A DNA stretch of 14,922 nt from Nocardioidaceae bacterium (GTDB taxonomy: Bacteria; Actinomycetota; Actinomycetes; Propionibacteriales; Nocardioidaceae). The notes beneath the pieces are model-generated. The model made no database searches and was not told the origin of the DNA. It saw only the letters and a list, made by a program, of their open reading frames with translations. The stretch spans positions 1 through 14,922 of the forward strand of contig JACCUS010000487.1 of NCBI GenBank assembly GCA_013811715.1, given 5' to 3'. The position numbers and the translations under genes are program-made. Each line of letters begins with the position of its first letter. The stretch's first letter is position 1. Shown here piece after piece: positions 1-6,114 of the stretch.

Positions 1-86
1 TCCAGCGCTGACGACTCCCCGTCTACAGTCGTGGCTGGACGCGTCGTCACCGGCTCCACGTCCGTCCTTGTGAAACAGTCGTCTCC

Positions 87-986
87 ATGACGTCTCCGTC
101 CGGGCGCTCGCTGTTCCTCTCCCACGACGGCTACGAGGCCGAGCTCGTCGAGGTCGGCGCGGGCCTGCGGGCCCTTCGGCACGACGGGTACGACGTCGTG
201 GCCGGCTACGCGCGAGACGAGATGTGCTCCGCCGGGCGCGGTCAGTTGTTGATCCCGTGGCCGAACCGGATCCGAGACGGCCGGTACGAGTTCGAGGGGG
301 TCACGCTGCAACTGGCGCTGACCGAGCCGGCGGCGCGCAACGCGATCCACGGGCTGACCCGCTGGGTCAACTGGAGCCTGCTCGACCATTCGGCCGCCTC
401 GGCAATCTGGGGCCTCGAGCTGAACCCGCAGCCGGGATACCCCTTCTCGTTGGACCTGACCATCGACTACACCCTGGGCGATCAGGGCCTCCGAGCCGAG
501 GTGAGTGCGACGAACGTCGGTCAGACGGCGGCCCCGTACGGCAGCGGCGCACACCCTTACCTCACGGTCGGCCGGCCAATCGACGAGTGCGAGCTGACGC
601 TTCCGGCGACGATCCGAGCCGAGACCGACGAGCGGGGTATCCCCGGCGATCCGGCGCCAGTCGCCGGGGGGCCGTTCGACTTCTCCTCGCCGAGGTTCGT
701 AGGGGATACGACGTTCGACCATCCGTTCGGCGGCTTGGTCGCCGACGAGCACTCGGTGGCCAGGGTGTTCTTGCTCGACCCCGACTCTGGGCGGTCGGCC
801 GCCTTGTGGGTCGACGCGTCGTACCGCTGGCTACAGGTCTACAGCGGCGACAAGCTCGGCGGGCGGGCACGGGAGGCGCTGGCGGTGGAGCCGATGACGT
901 GCCCGCCGGACGCGTTCAACACCGGTGTCGACCTGATCGCGTTGCAGCCCGGCGACACCCACACGGCCAGCTTCGGCCTCGCCTAA
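87..986 (+). CDS. Aldose 1-epimerase family protein (mutarotase-like)
   Basis: A 299-residue protein of the GalM/aldose 1-epimerase fold, a cytosolic beta-sandwich that interconverts alpha and beta anomers of sugars. Visible family signatures are GQLLIPWPNRIRDG (52-65, with the N-R pair that normally contacts sugar), NAIHGL (His88), GSGAHPYL (His156) and AVEPMTCPPDAFNTG (Glu268, the usual general base). The two His and the Glu expected for catalysis are therefore present and the length is normal. No Shine-Dalgarno is seen before the ATG. AACAGT lies 7 nt upstream, so a leaderless transcript is possible but weakly supported. The gene is convergent with the ring-opening amidohydrolase and shows no sugar operon around it, so its sugar substrate cannot be named. 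Some relatives act on sugar phosphates (YeaD-type), but the motifs here look more like free-sugar mutarotases. Confidence 0.9.
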   Translation: MTSPSGRSLFLSHDGYEAELVEVGAGLRALRHDGYDVVAGYARDEMCSAGRGQLLIPWPNRIRDGRYEFEGVTLQLALTEPAARNAIHGLTRWVNWSLLDHSAASAIWGLELNPQPGYPFSLDLTIDYTLGDQGLRAEVSATNVGQTAAPYGSGAHPYLTVGRPIDECELTLPATIRAETDERGIPGDPAPVAGGPFDFSSPRFVGDTTFDHPFGGLVADEHSVARVFLLDPDSGRSAALWVDASYRWLQVYSGDKLGGRAREALAVEPMTCPPDAFNTGVDLIALQPGDTHTASFGLA

Positions 987-1028
987 CCCCCGAGCCGCCG
1001 GTTACCGTCCGCTTCCTGCGGCGTGTCG

Positions 1029-1044
1029 GACGCCAACTGGCGTC
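1029..1044. terminator. Candidate bidirectional terminator hairpin
   Basis: GACGCC-AACT-GGCGTC forms a perfect 6-bp GC-rich stem with a 4-nt loop in the short gap between two convergent stop codons (986 and 1053). There is no T-tract on either side, so it is at best an actinobacterial-type hairpin terminator. Position and symmetry are the only support. Confidence 0.35.
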
Positions 1045-1052
1045 TCGGCGGG

Positions 1053-2186
1053 TCAAGACGGGCGGTAGCCGGTGGGGTCGGGGCCGAGGTCCACGATGGC
1101 TGCCACCGGGCCGCCGCCTTCGGGGCCCTGGTGGGCGGCCGAGACGGAGACGAACACCGCCGGATCACCCGTCACAGCCGCCGCCACCCCGCCGACGCAG
1201 GCCTTGATCTGCCGGTGCCAGTGCACGTCAGAGTCGTCGAGCATCGCGTTACGGCGGCCGCGCACGCTGCCGTCACCGGACGCCTCGCACTTCAAGAACA
1301 CGTTGACCAGCCGGCCGTCGAGGTCGGTGACGTGCGGCCGGTCGGGCAGGTCCAGCCCGGCGTCCCGGATGGCCGCCCAGATGCCGTCCTGGTCGAGCGC
1401 ATCCCGCATCACCGAGTGGCCGACGCGGTAGCGGCCGCCCACGCCCCGGGCGTTCCCCACCACGACCACCTGGGCCTGGTCGAGCTCGACGCCCGACGAG
1501 CACGAGGCGACGGCCGAGTACAGCGACCGGTCGTGCATCACGTCCTCGTCGGCCGGCATCTCGATCTCGCCCAGCGCGGCGGCCACGCCGAGCGCCGTAC
1601 ACCCGTTCGACAGGTCCATCGACTGGTGGGTCTCCTCGGTCCACACCGTCTTGCCGCGGGCCTTTGCGTCGCGGATCGCGTGGATCGTCAGCAGCGGCGT
1701 CTTCGTCTGCACGTAGTGCACGTCGGCGGGGTCGGCGATACCGGCCCGCCTCATCGCGGCCTGCACGGCGTCCGCCACCTTCGACACCATCGCGACCCGG
1801 CCGATGTCCTCCGGGTAGAGCTGCTGACTCATGGCGAACCCCACCGTCACGCGGGGCTCGTCGGTCTCTTCGGCCAGCTCGCGCGGCATCGTCGCGAAGA
1901 TCGTCGCGTGCGGGCTGATCACGCCGTCCGTGCCGCCGGACCAGACGATCGGCACCTGCTTGACTTCGTCGGCCGTGCGGCCGCCCTTCGCCACCAGCAC
2001 CTCGCGGAAGGCCCGGTCGGCGATGATGCGTGTGTAGTCGTTCACGCCGCCGTTGCCTTCGGTCTTGCCGATCACCGCGACGACCCGGTCGGCCTCGATC
2101 ACGCCGGCGTCGACGAGGTCGGCGAGTCCGGTGGCGTCGGACACGTGCTCGATCGGAACTTTGCGGACCTCGATCGGCTCCGGCAT
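1053..2186 (-). CDS. Ring-opening amidohydrolase (barbiturase / cyanuric acid hydrolase family)
   Basis: A 377-residue member of the AtzD/TrzD/barbiturase family, which opens cyclic imide rings (barbituric or cyanuric acid) with Ser-Lys pairs repeated in three similar domains. Visible landmarks are VIGKTEGNGG (Lys41) with WSGGTDGVISPH (Ser83); YVQTKTPLL (Lys162) with ASCSSGVEL (Ser230/231); and FLKCEASG (Lys299), SVRGRRNAMLDDSD (308-320) and VSVSAAHQGPEGGGP (346-360). The usual third-domain VSGG/EHQGP is altered here. The open frame extends further upstream, but the ATG at 2186 is chosen: GAGAGGA lies just before it and it clears the preceding gene, leaving a 17-nt gap. The gene follows carbamate kinase on the same strand and is probably co-transcribed. 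Barbiturase versus cyanuric acid hydrolase activity cannot be decided from motifs alone; no triazine genes are visible, which mildly favours a pyrimidine-type substrate. Confidence 0.9.
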   Translation of the reverse strand: MPEPIEVRKVPIEHVSDATGLADLVDAGVIEADRVVAVIGKTEGNGGVNDYTRIIADRAFREVLVAKGGRTADEVKQVPIVWSGGTDGVISPHATIFATMPRELAEETDEPRVTVGFAMSQQLYPEDIGRVAMVSKVADAVQAAMRRAGIADPADVHYVQTKTPLLTIHAIRDAKARGKTVWTEETHQSMDLSNGCTALGVAAALGEIEMPADEDVMHDRSLYSAVASCSSGVELDQAQVVVVGNARGVGGRYRVGHSVMRDALDQDGIWAAIRDAGLDLPDRPHVTDLDGRLVNVFLKCEASGDGSVRGRRNAMLDDSDVHWHRQIKACVGGVAAAVTGDPAVFVSVSAAHQGPEGGGPVAAIVDLGPDPTGYRPS

Positions 2187-2203
2187 ACGCTGTCCTCTCT
2201 CGG

Positions 2204-3142
2204 CTATCCGTTGGGTACGACGACGGTGCCCGACTCGCCTCGGACCCCGGCCACGATGTTGCTCAGACTGGTGATCACGCCCGGCCTGCCCGCCGACTCC
2301 ACGAAGCGGCACACCGCCTCCACCTTCGGCCCCATCGAGCCGCTGCCGAAGTGCCCCTCGTCGGCGTACCGACGCGCCTCGGCCACACTGACCTCGCCGA
2401 GCGGCTTCGCGTCAGGTGTCCCGTAGCCGATGACAGCGTTGTCGACGTCGGTGGCGATGACGAGCCGGTCTGCTTTGAGGCTTCGCGCCAGCAGGGCCGC
2501 GGCGAGGTCCTTGTCGATGACAGCCTCCACCCCGCGCAGGGTGCCGTCGGGCTCGCGTACGACGGGGACGCCACCGCCGCCTGCCGCCACCACGACATAA
2601 CCCTGGTCGGCGAGGATCGACACCACCCCGGCGTCGAGGATCTCGCGCGGCTCCGGCGAGGGCACCACCCGGCGCCACCCCCGCTCGCCGCGGTCCTCGA
2701 ACCGCTGGCCATGGTCCATCAGCGCCACCGCGTCATCCCGCGTCAGGTAGCGGCCGATCGGCTTACTGGGCTTGGCGAAACCTGGGTCGTCCCGGTCGAC
2801 GCGGGTGCGCGTCACGATCACGGCCGTCGAACGCCGTACCCCCTGCTCGGCGAGGGACTGCTCGAGTGCGTTGACCAAGATGAAGCCGAGGGTGGCCTGG
2901 GTCTGGGCGCCGCACCAGTCGAGCGGCACCGGCGGGACGACGCTCGCCGACAGCTCGTTCTTGACCAGCAGATTGCCGACCTGGGGACCGTTGCCGTGGG
3001 TGATCACGACGTCGACGCCCTCGACGATCAGCTCCGCGACGCTGGCCATCGCGGCCTCGGCCGCCGAGATCTGGTCGCCCGGGCCTGCGCTGCCGTCGTC
3101 GGCGGTCAGCGCGTTACCGCCCAGCGCGACCAGCACTCTCAT
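2204..3142 (-). CDS. arcC: Carbamate kinase
   Basis: A 312-residue amino-acid-kinase-fold enzyme catalysing the reversible reaction of carbamoyl phosphate + ADP to carbamate + ATP in the cytosol. Family motifs in order: VALGGNAL (5-12), ITHGNGPQVGN (47-57), PLDWCGAQTQ (73-82), VVAAGGGGVPVV (184-195), EAVIDKDLAAALLA (206-219), ATDVDNA (230-236) and GSGSMGPKVEA (266-276). Length is typical. The frame is open 31 codons further upstream, but the ATG at 3142 begins MRVLVALGGNAL, the normal N-terminus. No Shine-Dalgarno precedes it; TAGGGT sits 7 nt upstream, so the mRNA is probably leaderless. The gene is first in a two-gene unit with the ring-opening amidohydrolase. No arginine deiminase or carbamoyltransferase gene is present in the window, so its carbamoyl phosphate source is not visible. 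arcC is the generic family symbol; arginine fermentation is not implied. Confidence 0.93.
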   Translation of the reverse strand: MRVLVALGGNALTADDGSAGPGDQISAAEAAMASVAELIVEGVDVVITHGNGPQVGNLLVKNELSASVVPPVPLDWCGAQTQATLGFILVNALEQSLAEQGVRRSTAVIVTRTRVDRDDPGFAKPSKPIGRYLTRDDAVALMDHGQRFEDRGERGWRRVVPSPEPREILDAGVVSILADQGYVVVAAGGGGVPVVREPDGTLRGVEAVIDKDLAAALLARSLKADRLVIATDVDNAVIGYGTPDAKPLGEVSVAEARRYADEGHFGSGSMGPKVEAVCRFVESAGRPGVITSLSNIVAGVRGESGTVVVPNG

Positions 3143-3149
3143 GCGCTGA

Positions 3150-3155
3150 ACCCTA
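3150..3155 (-). promoter_or_regulatory. Candidate -10 box of a leaderless promoter for carbamate kinase
   Basis: On the minus strand TAGGGT (a TANNNT match) ends 7 nt before the ATG at 3142, which would put the transcription start at or next to the A of the start codon. The absence of any purine-rich ribosome site before this ATG fits leaderless translation, common in actinobacteria. No convincing -35 hexamer was seen. Confidence 0.45.
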
Positions 3156-3216
3156 GCCACCGCCTCATTCGCGTGCACCGGCGCGCTCGGCCGGCAGTCG
3201 CGGACCGGGCAGCTCG

Positions 3217-3303
3217 GGGCGCAAACCGCGCACACGAACTGTTTGGGCCCCTCCTGTCGGCGTACTCAGGGCGCAAACCGCGCACAGGAACGGTTCGGGG
3301 CCC
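3217..3303. repeat. Pair of direct repeats (about 35 bp, 52-bp period)
   Basis: Two copies, 3217-3251 and 3269-3303, share the exact core GGGCGCAAACCGCGCACA, followed by near-matching GAACTGTTTGGGCCC and GAACGGTTCGGGGCCC. The second copy contains the palindrome-like GAACGGTTC; the first is degraded to GAACTGTTT. They lie upstream of the carbamate kinase start and beside a broken gene. They could be regulator binding sites or a dispersed genomic repeat. No coding sense was found. Confidence 0.75.
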
Positions 3304-3339
3304 GCCGTGGCCGCATCCCGCATCGTCGCCGCCCGCGGG

Positions 3340-3540
3340 CTAGACAAGCCGTCGGCGCATGCGCCGCGCCAGAGCCGTCAGCCGGGCATGCTCGGCGTCG
3401 ACCCGTTGCGCGGTCAGGTTCTGGTAGGTCCGCAGCACATACCTACGTGGCGCAGTCTGGATGATCCGCACGATGTTGTTCGTCCCCCGGGTCGGACGAT
3501 GCACCGCTTCGGGTTCCGGCAGTCCCCAGGCCCCCAGCAT
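3340..3540 (-). pseudogene. Remnant of an APH/homoserine-kinase-type phosphotransferase (N-terminal piece)
   Basis: Starting at the ATG at 3540, 66 codons read MLGAWGLPEPEAVHRPTRGTN, then NIVRIIQTAPRRYVLRTYQN, then LTAQRVDAEHARLTALARR, followed by a stop. GTNN, the beta-strand pair ending YVLRTYQN and a following E-H-x-x-L-x-x-L helix match the start of the phosphotransferase enzyme family (aminoglycoside phosphotransferase/homoserine kinase II-like N-lobe). The rest of the kinase, including the Brenner motif HGD and the DFD metal site, is absent in all nearby frames, so this is a truncated remnant. A 14-bp palindrome centred on GGCGCATGCGCC (3353-3366) lies at its broken end. It could still be expressed as a short peptide, but no function is expected. 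Confidence 0.6.
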
Positions 3541-3905
3541 CGCGCTGACGCTACGCGGCGGTGAGGCGGTGGGCAGTCGCGGCCTCCCGACTGGATACCT
3601 GCACGGCTGCCGTAAGTCTTCCAACAGATTTCGGAGACCGCCCGCCCGTTCTCACCCGGTCGAGAACACCGCAACACGGGCGCTGCCACCCGCAGTTGCG
3701 AGCAGATTCCGCTCAGTCGGCCAAGATGCGAGAACTACTCGCGGCTCGCAGAGGAGCCGAGCGCCATCGCCGCTACTCGATCGCCTTGAGCCGGGCTGCG
3801 GGTCTGCCTCGCTCCCGCCTCTCAGCTGGCCTCTTCGGCCCGCCAGACCAGCGCTGCGGCACGATGGGGTCGCGTTTGTGGCGATGAACGGGCGACGACG
3901 AGGCG
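3541..3905. other. Stretch with no recognisable gene
   Basis: About 365 bp between the phosphotransferase remnant and the HAD gene. Short open frames exist on both strands, but none shows family motifs, a ribosome site or plausible composition. I see no RNA gene or strong inverted repeat here. It should contain the promoter of the downstream HAD gene, which I could not place. Confidence 0.5.
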
Positions 3906-4598
3906 GTGAGCGGCATGGCCAAGCCCGGAGGTGAGGACGGGGCAGACTGCTGGCTCGTCGTCTTCGACTGCGACGGGGTGCTCGTGGACAGTGAGACGCT
4001 GGTGGTCGACATCGACGTCAAGGCGGTGACTGCGGTGGGCTGGCCGGTCACCCGCGAAGAGGTGATCGAGCTCTTCGTCGGCAAGAGCGTCGCCGACATG
4101 AGGAGGATGATCGAGTCCCGGGTCGGCACCTCCGTGTCCGACGACTGGGACGCCCCCTGGCAAGGCGAGTACCGGCACGCGCTGGAGGTGCTGCTCGAAC
4201 CGGTCGACGGCGTCCGCGACGCTGTCAAGGCCATCGAGGCCGCCGGCTATCGCACCTGCGTGGCGTCCAGCGGCGCCCACGAGAAGATGCGCGGCACCCT
4301 CGCCAAGACCGGCCTGTGGGACATGTTCGAGGGCCGGATCTTCAGCGTCTCCGAGGTCGACCATGGCAAGCCGGCGCCCGACCTGTTCCTCCATGCCGCA
4401 GCGACCATGGGATTCCACCCGAGCCGCTGCGTGGTGGTCGAGGACAGCCGGTACGGCGTCGCCGCCGCCCGGGCCGCCGGCATGGGCGTGATCGGCTACG
4501 CAGGGGGCGTCACCCCTCGATCACACCTCCACGATGCCCACGAGGTCATCGACGCGATGGGCGACCTTCCGGACGCGGTCGACCGGCTCGCAGGCTGA
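3906..4598 (+). CDS. HAD-superfamily subfamily IA phosphatase (beta-phosphoglucomutase / phosphoglycolate phosphatase-like)
   Basis: A 230-residue cytosolic haloacid dehalogenase-fold hydrolase. All four HAD motifs are present: motif I VFDCDGVLVDSE with nucleophile Asp21 and acid Asp23; motif II VASSG with Ser121; motif III HGKPAPDLF with Lys155; motif IV VVEDSRYGV with Glu179/Asp180. The helical cap between motifs I and II is subclass C1, as in sugar-phosphate phosphatases and beta-phosphoglucomutase. The motif IV stretch EDSRYGVAAARAAGM is typical of the YieH/GPH/PGMB group. Start is GTG 3906 or ATG 3915; a GAGGCGG stretch lies just upstream and favours neither clearly. The gene is convergent with the HEAT-like gene and has no functional partner in the window, so the substrate phosphate ester is unknown. 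Confidence 0.9.
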   Translation: MSGMAKPGGEDGADCWLVVFDCDGVLVDSETLVVDIDVKAVTAVGWPVTREEVIELFVGKSVADMRRMIESRVGTSVSDDWDAPWQGEYRHALEVLLEPVDGVRDAVKAIEAAGYRTCVASSGAHEKMRGTLAKTGLWDMFEGRIFSVSEVDHGKPAPDLFLHAAATMGFHPSRCVVVEDSRYGVAAARAAGMGVIGYAGGVTPRSHLHDAHEVIDAMGDLPDAVDRLAG

Positions 4599-4614
4599 CC
4601 GTCGGCAGCCGAGC

Positions 4615-4633
4615 AGTCCCCTGGCGGGGCACT
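4615..4633. terminator. Weak candidate terminator between convergent genes
   Basis: AGTCCCC-TGGC-GGGGCACT can pair imperfectly (AGT/ACT, one mismatch, then C/G pairs) in the 34-bp gap between the stops at 4598 and 4633. No T-tract is present. Supported mainly by position. Confidence 0.2.
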
Positions 4634-5211
4634 CAGTACACATCGGACCGGTCGAGCTCGAGGTCGAGGCGTTGCGCGAGCTGCCGGAGCGCCCGGACCC
4701 CCGATCGTCGTACCTCGGCTGCCTCGTCATCCACTACTGCCTCCACCACGGCTACGTGCTCGGTGTCGCCGACCCGGCCCAGCGCGCGTACGGCGGCGGC
4801 CCGGACCCGTGGCAACTCATGGCCGGCAAGTCGAGCCGCCCCGTCTCCGGCAGCGCCGATCTCTCGGCGGGTGGCGACCTTGACGCACATCTCCGCCACC
4901 CGCCAATGCTCGTCACCGAGTCCGGCCACGACGTCGGGTGCGACCGAGTCCGCCCAGACGTACAACAACCCGCGCGCACCCCAGACCCGCGCCCAGTAAG
5001 GCTTCCACGACCCGCTGTCGAGCACCGACTGGCCCGCCGACCCACCGAGATAGAGCAAGAGCTCGGGCTGCTCGGCCGGATCGTCGGCGGCAAGCAACGC
5101 GGCGCACGCCAACGCCGCCTCCACCTCCCCGACGGCTGCCGCGAGCTCCGCGAGCTGCATGCGCGGCGTGGCACCCGGGCCGGGGCGGGGTGGCAGCGAC
5201 TCCCACGTCAT
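4633..5211 (-). CDS. HEAT-repeat-like protein
   Basis: A 192-residue predicted cytosolic, all-helical protein. The C-terminal part shows HEAT/PBS-lyase-like repeats: around LPRVRAAAVRALGRVGDTEHV and then AAEVRRSGVRALRQLAQRL, preceded by a weaker repeat around DEHWRVAEMCVKVATRREIG. The N-terminal third (WESLPPRPGPGATPRMQLAEL and an Ala-rich helix) carries no motif I know. Such repeats usually mediate protein-protein contacts; no catalytic residues are evident and no partner can be named. The frame stays open upstream to 5595, but that part runs through the duplicated leader of the mini-gene and does not look like protein. The ATG at 5211 is the best start. It has no clear ribosome site; CAGAAT lies 6 nt upstream, so leaderless expression is possible. 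Confidence 0.7.
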   Translation of the reverse strand: MTWESLPPRPGPGATPRMQLAELAAAVGEVEAALACAALLAADDPAEQPELLLYLGGSAGQSVLDSGSWKPYWARVWGARGLLYVWADSVAPDVVAGLGDEHWRVAEMCVKVATRREIGAAGDGAARLAGHELPRVRAAAVRALGRVGDTEHVAVVEAVVDDEAAEVRRSGVRALRQLAQRLDLELDRSDVY

Positions 5212-5301
5212 CGGCCCATTCTGGCATCGACCCCGCTCGCCGCAGGTCTGCCGACGGTCGGTGACAGAGGCGTCTAAGGCGGCTCCGAGTGACACAGCGC
5301 C

Positions 5302-5388
5302 CAAGATAAGGCGTTGTCCCAATGTGTGGAGGTGCCTCAGAGGCGGAGTCTCGGTGACAACAGAACAGCATCCACGAAGGAGCACCAC
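5302..5388 (+). promoter_or_regulatory. Conserved structured leader, copy 1 (candidate promoter plus 5' UTR hairpin)
   Basis: CAAGAT (5302-5307) is a possible -10 box placing transcription start near 5313-5314. From there GTTGTC (5313-5318) can pair with GACAAC (5356-5361), enclosing the smaller hairpin GCCT-CAG-AGGC (5334-5344). A strong ribosome site GAAGGAG (5376-5382) sits 6 nt before the ATG at 5389. The arms and the 43-nt offset between the outer arms are identical in copy 2. This could be a cis-regulatory RNA element or a protein-binding site; which one is unknown. Confidence 0.5.
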
Positions 5389-5577
5389 ATGTTGTCCATG
5401 ACCGAACCCTTCCTCACTGCCGAGATCAACTACCGCCACGAGAAGATCCGGGACGGCTTTGCCGGTGCGGCGTCCCGCCGCCAACTCCGCAAGGAGCGGC
5501 GTCGTCAACGCGACCACCGCCGTCAGGCCGACCAGCACCTCCCCGTCCGCGCGAGCGGGACTGCGCTCACCCACTGA
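5389..5577 (+). CDS. Basic mini-protein, paralogue 1 (unknown function)
   Basis: A 62-residue protein not assigned to any family I can name. The N-terminal half (MTEPFLTAEINYRHEKIRDG) is mixed and probably helical; the middle is very basic (SRRQLRKERRRQRDHRRQ, residues 29-46). There is no signal peptide, Cys pair or membrane segment. About 27 of the first 40 residues are identical to the second copy at 5877, including MLSMTEPF, TAEINYR and EK, which supports real coding and selection. The ATG at 5389 is fixed by GAAGGAG 6 nt upstream; an in-frame ATG at 5398 is a less likely start. The basic tail could bind nucleic acid or ribosome, but that is speculation. It lies upstream of the LuxR-type regulator on the same strand. 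Confidence 0.75.
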   Translation: MLSMTEPFLTAEINYRHEKIRDGFAGAASRRQLRKERRRQRDHRRQADQHLPVRASGTALTH

Positions 5578-5617
5578 CGACGAGCCAGGAGTCACGACCG
5601 CACCGGCGCCGCCCGCT

Positions 5618-5719
5618 CCTTACACTGTTGTAGACCAGGGAGAAGTCTCCCTGGGAGCGTCGGTCGTACTCGACGTACCCGATCCTCGAGTAGAGCGCCA
5701 GGTTCTTGCGCAAGACCCT
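5618..5719 (-). pseudogene. Remnant of a GNAT N-acetyltransferase C-terminus
   Basis: The minus strand here reads RVLRKNLALYSRIGYVEYD, then RRSQGDFSLVYNSVR. NLALYxRIGYVE followed by a short loop and an F-x-x-V-Y strand is the classic end of GNAT acetyltransferases (helix alpha-4, beta-6 and beta-7). The acetyl-CoA binding Q/R-x-x-G-x-G/A motif and the rest of the domain are absent upstream, where the frame runs into the duplicated leader. It is a decayed fragment trapped between the two mini-gene units, suggesting an older locus was overwritten by the duplication. Confidence 0.6.
5635..5654. terminator. Strong inverted repeat, candidate terminator of mini-gene 1
   Basis: CCAGGGAGA-AG-TCTCCCTGG is a perfect 9-bp inverted repeat (hairpin of about 8 bp with a 4-nt loop), 57 bp after the stop of mini-gene 1. 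It overlaps the GNAT remnant. No T-tract follows, so an operator role is an alternative. Confidence 0.4.
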
Positions 5720-5790
5720 CGGCTGAGGGCCACACCGGCCGACGTACGGGTCGGTGGACCCGTCTAAGGCACCTGCGGGCGTCGGTTTCC

Positions 5791-5876
5791 CAAGATAGGG
5801 CGTTGTCCCGATGTGTGGGGGTGCCTTAGAGGCGGATCGTCGATGACAACAGAGGAGTCCAACCAAGGAGCATCAC
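5791..5876 (+). promoter_or_regulatory. Conserved structured leader, copy 2
   Basis: Same elements as copy 1: CAAGAT (5791-5796), GTTGTC (5802-5807) able to pair with GACAAC (5845-5850), inner hairpin GCCT-TAG-AGGC (5823-5833) and AAGGAG just before the ATG at 5877. Stems are kept while the inner loop (CAG to TAG) and flanking bases vary. Upstream of CAAGAT the copies diverge except for CGTCTAAGGC. Confidence 0.5.
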
Positions 5877-6053
5877 ATGTTGTCCATGACCGAACCATTC
5901 GTCACCGCCGAGATCAACTATCGCCGCGAGAAGGCCCAGGCCGATCTCGCGGGTACGGCGCAGCGACGCCGGCTCCGCAGGGAGCGTCGTCAGCGCCACC
6001 ACGCGCGTTGGACAGGTCACCACCTGCCCGGTCGCGCCGCTCTGAGCCGCTGA
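5877..6053 (+). CDS. Basic mini-protein, paralogue 2 (unknown function)
   Basis: A 58-residue paralogue of the protein at 5389: same MLSMTEPF start, TAEINYRREK helix and a basic stretch QRRRLRRERRQRHHAR (29-44), then a short unrelated tail HLPGRAALSR. It has the same strong ribosome site (AAGGAG) and leader. It ends 61 bp before the chosen start of the LuxR-type regulator and could share its transcript. No family recognised. The length and the near-absence of gaps relative to copy 1 argue against a pseudogene. Confidence 0.75.
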   Translation: MLSMTEPFVTAEINYRREKAQADLAGTAQRRRLRRERRQRHHARWTGHHLPGRAALSR

Positions 6054-6114
6054 CCCGGTGCACAGCGCCGGACTCGTCGCCGGGGAGGCGCCGCGACTGT
6101 CGGCGGTACCCGCG

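Larger units (their letters stand above)
5271..6053 (+). repeat. Tandem duplication of a leader plus mini-gene (period about 490 bp)
   Basis: Unit 1 runs 5271-5577 and unit 2 runs 5761-6053. Both begin with CGTCTAAGGC, share CCAAGATA(A/G)GGCGTTGTCC, a hairpin region and a ribosome site, and then encode related proteins starting MLSMTEPF. The intervening 5578-5760 holds a GNAT remnant and is not repeated. The protein halves have diverged more than the leader, which suggests an old duplication with constraint on the leader. Confidence 0.85.

Noticed and set aside
1023..3343. Long plus-strand frames antisense to the amidohydrolase and carbamate kinase
   Set aside because: Shadows of GC-rich genes; Arg/His-rich and without motifs.
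5212..5595. Upstream extension of the HEAT-like frame and the similar minus-strand frame at 5567-5866 (both contain PPHIGTTPYLG)
   Set aside because: The shared peptide is simply the duplicated leader read backwards; its DNA conservation is explained by the plus-strand leader and mini-genes.
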